Positions 47,163 through 59,278 of a stretch of 64,000 nucleotides of DNA are shown here, in pieces. A program made the position numbers and the translations under genes. The stretch is from positions 2,418,001 to 2,482,000 of the forward strand of contig JANJXV010000129.1 in NCBI GenBank assembly GCA_024803745.1. The letters run 5' to 3'. Below the pieces are notes generated by a model, which saw only the letters and a list, made by a program, of their open reading frames with translations, had not been told where the DNA came from and made no database searches. Source of the stretch: Megascapheus bottae (lineage: Eukaryota > Chordata > Mammalia > Rodentia > Geomyidae). The number at the start of each line of letters is the position of its first letter. The first letter of the stretch is position 1.

Positions 47163-49962
47163 TAAATGTTGGTGTGTGAAGTCATAGAATGGAGGTGTGA
47201 AGCCATAGAATGGAGGTGTGAAGTCATAGAATGGAGATGCGTGAATTCACAGAAGGCAGGTGTGAGAAGTCACAGAATAGAGTTGTGTGAAGTCATAATG
47301 GAGGTGTGTGAATTCATAGAATGGAGGTGTGTGAAGTCAAAGAATGGAGGTGTGTGAAATCACAGAATGGAAGTGTATGTAGTCACAGAGTGGAGGTGTG
47401 TAAAGTCACAGAACGGAGGTGTGTGAAGTCTCAGAATGGAGGTGTGTGAAGTCATAGAATGGAGGTGTTTGAAGTCATAGAATGTTGGTTTTTGAAGTCA
47501 AAGAATGGAGGTGTGTGAAGTCATAGAATGGAGGTGTGTGAGGTCAGATTGGAGGTGTGTGAAGTCACAGAATGGAAGTGTGTCAACTCAGAAAGAAGGT
47601 GTGTGAAGTCATAGAATGGAGGTGTGTGAAGTCATAGAATGGAGGTGTGTGAAATCATAGAATGGAGGTGTGTGAAGTCACAGAAATGAGGTGTTTGAAG
47701 TCAAAATGGAAGTATGTGAAGTCAGAATGGAGGTGTGTGAAGTCATAGAATGGAGGTGTGTGAAGTCACAAAAAGGAGGTGTGTGAACTCATAGAATGGA
47801 GGAGTGTGAAGTCATAGAATGGAGGTGTGTGAAGTCACAGATGGAGGTGTGTGAAGTCATAGAATGGAGGTGTGTGAAGTCACAGAATGGAGGTGTGTGA
47901 AGTCACAGAATGGAGGTGTGTGAACCCAGAATGGAGATGTGTGAATTCACAGAAGGGAGGTTTGTGAAGTCATAGAATGGATTGTGTGTGAAATCACAGA
48001 ATGGAGGTGTGTGAAGTCACAGAATGGAGGTGTGTGAAGTCACAGTATGCAGGTGGGTGAAGTCAGAACAGAGGTGTGCGAAGTCATAGAATGGAGGAGT
48101 GTGAAGTGAAAATGGAGCTGTGTGAAGTCATAGAATTGAAGTGTATGAAGTCATAATGGAGGTGTGTGAAGTCACAGAATGGATGTGTGAGAACTCAGAA
48201 AGGAGGTGTGTAAACTCATAGAATGGAGGTCTCTGAAGTCCTAGAATGGAGGTGTGTGAAATCATAGAATGGAGGTGTGTGAAGTCACAGAATTGAGGTG
48301 TGTGAAGTCAGAATGGAGGTGTGTGAAGTCAGAATGGAGGTGTGTGAAGTCACAGAATGGAGGTGTGTGAAGTCACAATGCAGGTGTGTGAACTCATAGA
48401 ATGGAGGTGTGTGAAGTAACAATGTAGGTTTCTGAAGTCATAGATTGGAGGTGTGTGAAGTCACAGAATGGAGCTGTGTGAAGTCATAGAATGGAAGTGT
48501 GTGAAGTCATAGAATGGAGGTGTGTGAAGTCAGAATCGAGGTGTGTGAAGTCACAGAATGGAAGTGTGTGAACCCAGAATGGAGGTGTGTGAAGTCACAG
48601 AATGGAGGTTTGTGAAGTCATAGAATGGAGGTGTGTGAAGTCATAGAATGGATGTTGCTGAAGTAAAAATGAAGGTGTGTGAAGTCATAGAATGGAGGTG
48701 TCTGAAGTCATAGAATGGATGTTGCTGAAGTAAGAATGAAGGTGTGTGAACTCATAGAATGGAGGTGTGTGAAGTCAAAGAATGGAGGTATGTGAAGTCA
48801 CAGAATAGAGGGGTGTGAAGTCAAAAAATGGAGGTGTATGATGTCAAACAATGGAAGTGTGTGAAGTCATAGAATGGAGGTGTGTGAAGACTTAGACTGA
48901 AGGTGTGTGAAGTCAGAATTGAGCTGTTTGAACTCATAGAATTGAGGTGTGTGAAGTCACAGAATGGAGGTGTGTAAAGTCACAGAGTGGAGGTGTGTGA
49001 AGGCACAGAATGGAGGTGTGTGAAGTCATAGAATGGAGGTGTGTGAAGTCAGATTGGAGGTATGTGAAGTCACAGAATGGAGGTGTGTCAACTCAGAAAT
49101 GAGGTATGTGAATTCATAGAATGGAGGTGTGTGAAGTCACAGAATTGAGGTGTGTGAAGTCAGAATGGAGATGTGTGAATTCAGAATGAAGGTGAGTGAA
49201 GTCAGAGAATGCAGGTGTGTGAAGTCACAATGCAGGTGTGTGAACTGATAGAACGTAGGTGTTTGAAGTCACAATGTAGGTGTGTGAAGTCATAGAATGG
49301 AGGTGTGTGAAGTCATAGAATGGAGGTGTGTGAAGTCACAAAATGGAGGTGTGTGAAGTCATATATTGGAGGTGTGTGAAGTCACAGAATGGAGGTGTGT
49401 GTGAAGTCACAAAGTAGGTGTGTGAAGTCATAGAATGTAGGTGTGTGAAGTCATCGAATGGAGGTGTGTGAAGTCAGAATGGAGCTATGTGAAGTCATAG
49501 AAGAGAAGTGTGTGAAGTCAGAATGGAGGTGTGTGAACTCATAGAATGGAGGTGTATGAAGTCACAATGGAGGTGTGTGAAGTCACAAAATGGAGGTGTG
49601 TGAAGTCATATAATGGAGGATTGTGAAGTCACAGAATGGAGGTGTGTGAACTCAGAATGGAGGTGTGTGAAGTCACAGAATGGAGGTGTGTGATATCATA
49701 GAATTTAGATGTGTCAAGTCACAGAATGGAGGTGTGTGAAATCGTAGAATGGAGGTATGTGAAGGCCGAGAATCAAGGTGTGTGAAGTCAATGAATGGAG
49801 GTGTGTGAAGTCACAGAATGGATGTGTGTGAACTCACAATGGAGGTGAGTGAAGTCACAGAATGGAGGTGTGTGAAGTCATAGAATGGAAGTGCGTGAAG
49901 TCATAGAATGTAGGTGTGTGATGTCAGAATGGAGGTGTGTGAAGTCACAGAATGGAGGTGTG
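47155..49962 (+). repeat. B-family HOR unit, 2,808 bp, short form
   Basis: Length-identical neighbour of the 44347 unit. Private changes seen are GAAAGAAGG near 47593, GTAAACTCATAG near 48210 and GACTGAAGG near 48896. Together the two units are the clearest simple tandem HOR pair in the window. Confidence 0.94.
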
Positions 49963-49970
49963 TGACGTCA
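49963..49970. other. CRE-type palindrome TGACGTCA
   Basis: Exact octamer; usual B flank. Confidence 0.6.
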
Positions 49971-51270
49971 TAAATGTTGGTGTGTGAAGTCATAGAATGG
50001 AGGTGTGAAGCCATAGAATGGAGGTGTGAAGTCATAGAATGGAGATGCGTGAATTCACAGAAGGCAGGTGTGAGAAGTCACAGAATAGAGTTGTGTGAAG
50101 TCATAATGGAGGTGTGTGAATTCATAGAATGGAGGTGTGTGAAGTCAAAGAATGGAGGTGTGTGAAATCACAGAATGGAAGTGTATGTAGTCACAGAGTG
50201 GAGGTGTGTAAAGTCACAGAACGGAGGTGTGTGAAGTCTCAGAATGGAGGTGTGTGAAGTCATAGAATGGAGGTGTTTGAAGTCATAGAATGTTGGTTTT
50301 TGAAGTCAAAGAATGGAGGTGTGTGAAGTCATAGAATGGAGGTGTGTGAGGTCAGATTGGAGGTGTGTGAAGTCACAGAATGGAAGTGTGTCAACTCAGA
50401 AAGGAGGTGTGTGAAGTCATAGAATGGAGGTGTGTGAAGTCATAGAATGGAGGTGTGTGAAATCATAGAATGGAGGTGTGTGAAGTCACAGAAATGAGGT
50501 GTTTGAAGTCAAAATGGAAGTATGTGAAGTCAGAATGGAGGTGTGTGAAGTCATAGAATGGAGGTGTGTGAAGTCACAAAAAGGAGGTGTGTGAACTCAT
50601 AGAATGGAGGAGTGTGAAGTCATAGAATGGAGGTGTGTGAAGTCACAGATGGAGGTGTGTGAAGTCATAGAATGGAGGTGTGTGAAGTCACAGAATGGAG
50701 GTGTGTGAAGTCACAGAATGGAGGTGTGTGAACCCAGAATGGAGATGTGTGAATTCACAGAAGGGAGGTTTGTGAAGTCATAGAATGGATTGTGTGTGAA
50801 ATCACAGAATGGAGGTGTGTGAAGTCACAGAATGGAGGTGTGTGAAGTCACAGTATGCAGGTGGGTGAAGTCAGAACAGAGGTGTGCGAAGTCATAGAAT
50901 GGAGGAGTGTGAAGTGAAAATGGAGCTGTGTGAAGTCATAGAATTGAAGTGTATGAAGTCATAATGGAGGTGTGTGAAGTCACAGAATGGATGTGTGAGA
51001 ACTCAGAAAGGAGGTGTGTAAACTCATAGAATGGAGGTCTCTGAAGTCCTAGAATGGAGGTGTGTGAAATCATAGAATGGAGGTGTGTGAAGTCACAGAA
51101 TTGAGGTGTGTGAAGTCAGAATGGAGGTGTGTGAAGTCAGAATGGAGGTGTGTGAAGTCAGATAATGGAGGTGTGTGAAGTCACAATGCAGGTGTGTGAA
51201 CTCATAGAATGGAGGTGTGTGAAGTAACAATGTAGGTTTCTGAAGTCATAGATTGGAGGTGTGTGAAGTC

Positions 51271-51767
51271 ATAGAATGGAGGTCTGTGAAGTCACAGAAT
51301 GGAGGTGTGTGATGTCATAGAATGGAGGTGTGTGAAGTCACAGAATGGAGGTGTGTGAAGGCATAGAATGGAGGTGTGTGAAGTCATAGAATGGAGGTGT
51401 GTGAAGTCACAGAATAGAGGTTTGTGAAGTCACAGTATGGACGTGTGTGAACTCAGATTTGAGGTGTGTGAAGTCACAGAATGGATGTGTGTGAACTCAG
51501 AAAGGTGGTGTGTAAAGTCATAGAATGGAGGTCTGTGAAGTCATAGAATGGAGGTGTGTGAAGTCATAGAATGGAGGTGTGTGAAGTCACAGAATAGAGG
51601 TTTGTGAAGCCACAGTATGGAGGTGTGTGAACTCAGATTTGAGGTGTGTGAAGTCACAGAATGGAGGTGTGTGAAGTCATAGAAGTAGGTGTGTGAAGTC
51701 ATAGAATGGAGGTGTGTGAAGACAAAGAATGGAGGTGTGTGAACTCAGAGTGGAGGTATGTGAAGTC
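51271..51767 (+). repeat. 497-bp segment that separates long from short B units
   Basis: The segment lies between GTGTGAAGTC of the GATTGGAGG monomer and the CACAGAATGGAGCTG monomer. It contains GTGATGTCATAG, GAACTCAGATTTGAGG, GAAAGGTGGTGTG, GGTTTGTGAAGCCACAG, TCATAGAAGTAGG and GAAGACAAAG. Equivalent copies are in the units starting at 7085, 10316, 14273, 17557, 38482 and partly 55758. It is absent from 41923, 44347, 47155 and 53268. Confidence 0.9.
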
Positions 51768-53267
51768 ACAGAATGGAGCTGTGTGAAGTCATAGAATGGA
51801 AGTGTGTGAAGTCATAGAATGGAGGTGTGTGAAGTCAGAATCGAGGTGTGTGAAGTCACAGAATGGAAGTGTGTGAACCCAGAATGGAGGTGTGTGAAGT
51901 CACAGAATGGAGGTTTGTGAAGTCATAGAATGGAGGTGTGTGAAGTCATAGAATGGATGTTGCTGAAGTAAAAATGAAGGTGTGTGAAGTCATAGAATGG
52001 AGGTGTCTGAAGTCATAGAATGTATGTTGCTGAAGTAAGAATGAAGGTGTGTGAACTCATAGAATGGAGGTGTGTGAAGTCAAAGAATGGAGGTATGTGA
52101 AGTCACAGAATAGAGGGGTGTGAAGTCAAAAAATGGAGGTGTATGATGTCAAACAATGGAAGTGTGTGAAGTCATAGAATGGAGGTGTGTGAAGACTTAG
52201 ACTGGAGGTGTGTGAAGTCAGAATTGAGCTGTTTGAACTCATAGAATTGAGGTGTGTGAAGTCACAGAATGGAGGTGTGTAAAGTCACAGAGTGGAGGTG
52301 TGTGAAGGCACAGAATGGAGGTGTGTGAAGTCATAGAATGGAGGTGTGTGAAGTCAGATTGGAGGTATGTGAAGTCACAGAATGGAGGTGTGTCAACTCA
52401 GAAATGAGGTATGTGAATTCATAGAATTGAGGTGTGTGAAGTCACAGAATTGAGGTGTGTGAAGTCAGAATGGAGATGTGTGAATTCAGAATGAAGGTGA
52501 GTGAAGTCAGAGAATGCAGGTGTGTGAAGTCACAATGCAGGTGTGTGAACTGATAGAACGTAGGTGTTTGAAGTCACAATGTAGGTGTGTGAAATCATAG
52601 AATGGAGGTGTGTGAAGTCATAGAATGGAGGTGTGTGAAGTCACAAAATGGAGGTGTGTGAAGTCATATATTGGAGGTGTGTGAAGTCACAGAATGGAGG
52701 TGTGTGTGAAGTCACAAAGTAGGTGTGTGAAGTCATAGAATGTAGGTGTGTGAAGTCATCGAATGGAGGTGTGTGAAGTCAGAATGGAGCTATGTGAAGT
52801 CATAGAAGAGAAGTGTGTGAAGTCAGAATGGAGGTGTGTGAACTCATAGAATGGAGGTGTATGAAGTCACAATGGAGGTGTGTGAAGTCACAAAATGGAG
52901 GTGTGTGAAGTCATATAATGGAGGATTGTGAAGTCACAGAATGGAGGTGTGTGAACTCAGAATGGAGGTGTGTGAAGTCACAGAATGGAGGTGTGTGATA
53001 TCATAGAATTTAGATGTGTCAAGTCACAGAATGGAGGTGTGTGAAATCGTAGAATGGAGGTATGTGAAGGCCGAGAATCAAGGTGTGTGAAGTCAATGAA
53101 TGGAGGTGTGTGAAGTCACAGAATGGATGTGTGTGAACTCACAATGGAGGTGAGTGAAGTCACAGAATGGAGGTGTGTGAAGTCATAGAATGGAAGTGCG
53201 TGAAGTCATAGAATGTAGGTGTGTGATGTCAGAATGGAGGTGTGTGAAGTCACAGAATGGAGGTGTG

Positions 53268-53275
53268 TGACGTCA
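53268..53275. other. CRE-type palindrome TGACGTCA
   Basis: Exact octamer, about 170 bp before a 295-bp deletion. Confidence 0.6.
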
Positions 53276-55757
53276 TAAATGTTGGTGTGTGAAGTCATAG
53301 AATGGAGGTGTGAAGCCATAGAATGGAGGTGTGAAGTCATAGAATGGAGATGCGTGAATTCACAGAAGGCAGGTGTGAGAAGTCACAGAATAGAGTTGTG
53401 TGAAGTCATAATGGAGGTGTGTGAATTCATAGAATGGAGGTGTGTGAAGTCATAGAATGGAGGTGTGTGAAATCATAGAATGGAGGTGTGTGAAGTCACA
53501 GAAATGAGGTGTTTGAAGTCAAAATGGAAGTATGTGAAGTCAGAATGGAGGTGTGTGAAGTCATAGAATGGAGGTGTGTGAAGTCACAAAAAGGAGGTGT
53601 GTGAACTCATAGAATGGAGGAGTGTGAAGTCATAGAATGGAGGTGTGTGAAGTCACAGATGGAGGTGTGTGAAGTCATAGAATGGAGGTGTGTGAAGTCA
53701 CAGAATGGAGGTGTGTGAAGTCACAGAATGGAGGTGTGTGAACCCAGAATGGAGATGTGTGAATTCACAGAAGGGAGGTTTGTGAAGTCATAGAATGGAT
53801 TGTGTGTGAAATCACAGAATGGAGGTGTGTGAAGTCACAGAATGGAGGTGTGTGAAGTCACAGTATGCAGGTGGGTGAAGTCAGAACAGAGGTGTGCGAA
53901 GTCATAGAATGGAGGAGTGTGAAGTGAAAATGGAGCTGTGTGAAGTCATAGAATTGAAGTGTATGAAGTCATAATGGAGGTGTGTGAAGTCACAGAATGG
54001 ATGTGTGAGAACTCAGAAAGGAGGTGTGTAAAGTCATAGAATGGAGGTCTCTGAAGTCCTAGAATGGAGGTGTGTGAAATCATAGAATGGAGGTGTGTGA
54101 AGTCACAGAATTGAGGTGTGTGAAGTCAGAATGGAGGTGTGTGAAGTCAGAATGGAGGTGTGTGAAGTCACAATGCAGGTGTGTGAACTCATAGAATGGA
54201 GGTGTGTGAAGTAACAATGTAGGTTTCTGAAGTCATAGATTGGAGGTGTGTGAAGTCACAGAATGGAGCTGTGTGAAGTCATAGAATGGAAGTGTGTGAA
54301 GTCATAGAATGGAGGTGTGTGAAGTCAGAATCGAGGTGTGTGAAGTCACAGAATGGAAGTGTGTGAACCCAGAATGGAGGTGTGTGAAGTCACAGAATGG
54401 AGGTTTGTGAAGTCATAGAATGGAGGTGTGTGAAGTCATAGAATGGATGTTGCTGAAGTAAAAATGAAGGTGTGTGAAGTCATAGAATGGAGGTGTCTGA
54501 AGTCATAGAATGGATGTTGCTGAAGTAAGAATGAAGGTGTGTGAACTCATAGAATGGAGGTGTGTGAAGTCAAAGAATGGAGGTATGTGAAGTCACAGAA
54601 TAGAGGGGTGTGAAGTCAAAAAATGGAGGTGTATGATGTCAAACAATGGAAGTGTGTGAAGTCATAGAATGGAGGTGTGTGAAGACTTAGACTGGAGGTG
54701 TGTGAAGTCAGAATTGAGCTGTTTGAACTCATAGAATTGAGGTGTGTGAAGTCACAGAATGGAGGTGTGTAAAGTCACAGAGTGGAGGTGTGTGAAGGCA
54801 CAGAATGGAGGTGTGTGAAGTCATAGAATGGAGGTGTGTGAAGTCAGATTGGAGGTATGTGAAGTCACAGAATGGAGGTGTGTCAACTCAGAAATGAGGT
54901 ATGTGAATTCATAGAATGGAGGTGTGTGAAGTCACAGAATTGAGGTGTGTGAAGTCAGAATGGAGATGTGTGAATTCAGAATGAAGGTGAGTGAAGTCAG
55001 AGAATGCAGGTGTGTGAAGTCACAATGCAGGTGTGTGAACTGATAGAACGTAGGTGTTTGAAATCACAATGTAGGTGTGTGAAGTCATAGAATGGAGGTG
55101 TGTGAAGTCATAGAATGGAGGTGTGTGAAGTCACAAAATGGAGGTGTGTGAAGTCATATATTGGAGGTGTGTGAAGTCATAGAATGGAGGTGTGTGTGAA
55201 GTCACAAAGTAGGTGTGTGAAGTCATAGAATGGAGGTGTGTGAAGTCATCGAATGGAGGTGTGTGAAGTCAGAATGGAGCTATGTGAAGTCATAGAAGAG
55301 AAGTGTGTGAAGTCAGAATGGAGGTGTGTGAACTCATAGAATGGAGGTGTATGAAGTCACAATGGAGGTGTGTGAAGTCACAAAATGGAGGTGTGTGAAG
55401 TCATATAATGGAGGATTGTGAAGTCACAGAATGGAGGTGTGTGAACTCAGAATGGAGGTGTGTGAAGTCACAGAATGGAGGTGTGTGATATCATAGAATT
55501 TAGATGTGTCAAGTCACAGAATGGAGGTGTGTGAAATCGTAGAATGGAGGTATGTGAAGGCCGAGAATCAAGGTGTGTGAAGTCAATGAATGGAGGTGTG
55601 TGAAGTCACAGAATGGATGTGTGTGAACTCACAATGGAGGTGAGTGAAGTCACAGAATGGAGGTGTGTGAAGTCATAGAATGGAAGTGCGTGAAGTCATA
55701 GAATGTAGGTGTGTGATGTCAGAATGGAGGTGTGTGAAGTCACAGAATGGAGGTGTG
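53268..55757 (+). repeat. B-family HOR unit, 2,490 bp, short form with 295-bp deletion
   Basis: After GAATTCATAGAATGG at about 53440 the sequence jumps to the monomers before GAAATGAGGTGTTTG (53501). The offset to the previous unit changes from 3,305 to 3,010, so 295 bp are missing (eleven 23-bp plus two 21-bp monomers would fit). The removed part holds GTATGTAGTCACAG, GTTGGTTTTTGAAG and GTGAGGTCAGATTGG. The 497-bp segment is also absent. Confidence 0.92.
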
Positions 55758-55765
55758 TGACGTCA
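55758..55765. other. CRE-type palindrome TGACGTCA
   Basis: Exact octamer; usual B flank. Confidence 0.6.
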
Positions 55766-58700
55766 TAAATGTTGGTGTGTGAAGTCATAGAATGGAGGTG
55801 TGAAGCCATAGAATGGAGGTGTGAAGTCATAGAATGGAGATGCGTGAATTTACAGAAGGCAGGTGTGAGAAGTCACAGAATAGAGTTGTGTGAAGTCATA
55901 ATGGAGGTGTGTGAATTCATAGAATGGAGGTGTGTGAAGTCAAAGAATGGAGGTGTGTGAAATCACAGAATGGAAGTGTATGTAGTCACAGAGTGGAGGT
56001 GTGTAAAGTCACAGAACGGAGGTGTGTGAAGTCTCAGAATGGAGGTGTGTGAAGTCATAGAATGGAGGTGTTTGAAGTCATAGAATGTTGGTTTTTGAAG
56101 TCAAAGAATGGAGGTGTGTGAAGTCATAGAATGGAGGTGTGTGAGGTCAGATTGGAGGTGTGTGAAGTCACAGAATGGAAGTGTGTCAACTCAGAAAGGA
56201 GGTGTGTGAAGTCATAGAATGGAGGTGTGTGAAGTCATAGAATGGAGGTGTGTGAAATCATAGAATGGAGGTGTGTGAAGTCACAGAAATGAGGTGTTTG
56301 AAGTCAAAATGGAAGTATGTGAAGTCAGAATGGAGGTGTGTGAAGTCATAGAATGGAGGTGTGTGAAGTCACAAAAAGGAGGTGTGTGAACTCATAGAAT
56401 GGAGGAGTGTGAAGTCATAGAATGGAGGTGTGTGAAGTCACAGATGGAGGTGTGTGAAGTCATAGAATGGAGGTGTGTGAAGTCACAGAATGGAGGTGTG
56501 TGAAGTCACAGAATGGAGGTGTGTGAACCCAGAATGGAGATGTGTGAATTCACAGAAGGGAGGTTTGTGAAGTCATAGAATGGATTGTGTGTGAAATCAC
56601 AGAATGGAGGTGTGTGAAGTCACAGAATGGAGGTGTGTGAAGTCACAGTATGCAGGTGGGTGAAGTCAGAACAGAGGTGTGCGAAGTCATAGAATGGAGG
56701 AGTGTGAAGTGAAAATGGAGCTGTGTGAAGTCATAGAATTGAAGTGTATGAAGTCATAATGGAGGTGTGTGAAGTCACAGAATGGATGTGTGTGAACTCA
56801 GAAAGGAGGTGTGTAAAGTCATAGAATATAGGTCTCTGAAGTCCTAGAATGGAGGTGTGTGAAGTCACAGAATTGAGGTGTGTGAAGTCAGAATGGAGGT
56901 GTGTGAAGTCAGAATGGAGGTGTGTGAAGTCAGATAATGGAGGTGTGTGAAGTCACAATGCAGGTGTGTGAACTCATAGAATGGAGGTGTGTGAAGTAAC
57001 AATGTAGGTTTCTGAAGTCATAGATTGGAGGTGTGTGAAGTCATAGAATGGAGGTGTGTGAAGTCACAGAATGGAGGTGTGTGATGTCATAGAATGGAGG
57101 TGTGTGAAGTCACAGAATGGCGGTGTGTGAAGGCGTAGAATGGAGGTGTGTGAAGTCATAGAATGGAGGTGTGTGAAGTCACAGAATAGAGGTTTGTGAA
57201 GCCACAGTGTGGAGGTGTGTGAACTCAGATTTGAGGTGTGTGAAGTCACAGAATGGAGGTGTGTGAAGTCATAGAAGTAGGTGTGTGAAGTCACAGAATG
57301 GAGGTGTGTGAAGACACAGAATGGAGGTGTGTGAACTCAGAGTGGAGGTATGTGAAGTCACAGAATGGAGCTGTGTGAAGTCATAGAATGGAAGTGTGTG
57401 AAGTCATAGAATGGAGGTGTGTGAAGTCAGAATCGAGGTGTGTGAAGTCACAGAATGGAGGTGTGTGAACCCAGAATGGAGGTGTGTGAAGTCACAGAAT
57501 GGAGGTGTGTGAAGTCACAGAATGGAGGTGTGTGAAGTCACAGAATGCAGGTGTGTGAAGTCAGAACAGAGGTGTGCGAAGTCATAGAATGGAGGAGTGT
57601 GAAGTGAAAATGGAGCTGTGTGAAATCATAGAATTGAAGTGTGTGAAGTCAGAATGGAGGTGTGTGAACTCATAGAATGGAGGTATATGAAGTCATAATG
57701 GAGGTGTGTGAAGTCACAAAATGGATGTGTGTGAACTCGGAAAGGAGGTGTGTAAAGTCATAGAATGGAGGTCTCTGAAGTCATAGAATGGAGGTGTGTG
57801 ATATCATAGAATGGAGGTGTGTGAAGTCACAGAATTGAGGTGTGTGAAGTCAGAATGGAGGTGTGTGAAGTCAGAATGGAGTTGTGTGAAGTCAGATAAT
57901 GGAGGTGTGTGAAGTCACAATGCAGGTGTGTGAACTCATAGAATGGAGGTGTGTGAAGTAAAAATGTAGGTTTCTGAAGTCATAGATTGGAGGTGTGTGA
58001 AGTCATAGAATGGAGGTGTGTGAAGTCACAGAATGGAGGTGTGTGAAGTCACAGAATGGAGGGGTGTGAAGTCAAAGAATGGAGGTATGTGAAGTCACAG
58101 AATGGAGGGGTGTGAAGTCAGAATAGAGGTGTACGAACTCATAGAATGGAGGTGTGTGAAGTCAGAATTGAGCTGTTTGAACTCATAGAATGGAGGTGTG
58201 TGAAGTCACAATGGAGATGTGTGAAGTCATAGAATGGTGGTTTTTGAAGTCACAGAATGGAGGTGTGTGAAGTCATAGAATGGAGGTGTGTGGAGTCAGA
58301 TTGGAGATATGTGAATTCAGAATGGAGGTGTGTGAAGTCAGATAATGCAGGTGTGTGAAGTCACAATGCAGGTGTGAGAACTGATAGAACGTAGGTGTTT
58401 GAAGTCACAATGTAGTTGTGTGAAGTCATAGAATGGAGGTGTGTGAAGTCATAGAATGGAGGTGTGTGAAGTCACAGAATGCAGTTGTGTGAAGTCAGAA
58501 TAGAGGTGTGCGAAGTCATAGAATGGAGGTGTGTGAAGTCAGAATGGAGCTGTGTGAAGTCATAGAATGGAAGTGTGTGAAGTCTGAATGGAGGTGTGTG
58601 AACTCATAGAATGGAGGTGTATGAAGTCACAATGGAGGTGTGTGAAGTCACAGAATGGATGTGTGTGAACTCAGAAAGGAGGTGTGGGAAGTCATAGAAT

Positions 58701-59270
58701 GGAGGTCTGTGAAGTCATAGAATGGAGGTGTGTGAAATCATAGAATGGAGGTGTGTGAAGTCACAGAATTGAGGTGTGTGAAGTCAGAATGGAGGTGTGT
58801 GAAGTCAGAATGGAGGTGTGGGAAGACAGAGAATGGAGGTGTGTGAAGTCACAATGCAGGTCTGTGAACTCATAGAATGGAGGTATGTGAAGTCACAATG
58901 TAGGTTTCTGAAGTCATAGAATGGAGGTGTGTGAAGTCATATATTGGAGGTGTGTGAAGTCACAGAATGGAGGTTTGTGAACTCAGAATGGAGGTGTGTG
59001 AAGTCACAGAATGGAGGTGTCTGAAATCATAGAATGGAGAAGTGTGAAGTCACAGAATGGAGGTGTGTGAAATCGTAGAATGGAGGTGTGTGAAGTCAGA
59101 GAATCAAGGTGTGTGAAGTCACAGAATGGAGGTGTGTGAACTCACAATGGAGGTGAGTGAAGTCACAGAATGGAGGTGTGTGCAGTCATAGAATGGAAGT
59201 GTGTGAAGTCATAGAATGTAGGTGTGTGATGTCAGAATGGAAGTGTGTGAAGTCACAGAATGGAGGTGTG
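55758..59270 (+). repeat. B-family HOR unit, 3,513 bp, transition to diverged copies
   Basis: The first half is like the other units. From about 57300 private changes increase (GAAGACACAG, GAACTCGGAAAGG near 57735, GTAAAAATGTAGG near 57958), and the GTGTGCGAAG / GAACTCATAG part is present twice (near 56690 and 57590). The long-form segment is only partly kept (57040-57330). Confidence 0.85.
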
Positions 59271-59278
59271 TGACGTCA
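59271..59278. other. CRE-type palindrome TGACGTCA
   Basis: Exact octamer kept in the diverged tract; flank TAAATGTTGG. Confidence 0.6.

Larger units (their letters stand above)
49963..53267 (+). repeat. B-family HOR unit, 3,305 bp, long form
   Basis: It matches the 2,808-bp units except for a 497-bp segment at 51271-51767. GTAAACTCATAG near 51018 is shared with the preceding short unit. This suggests the two share a recent ancestor although their forms differ. GAATGTATGTTGCTG near 52020 is private. Confidence 0.93.
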
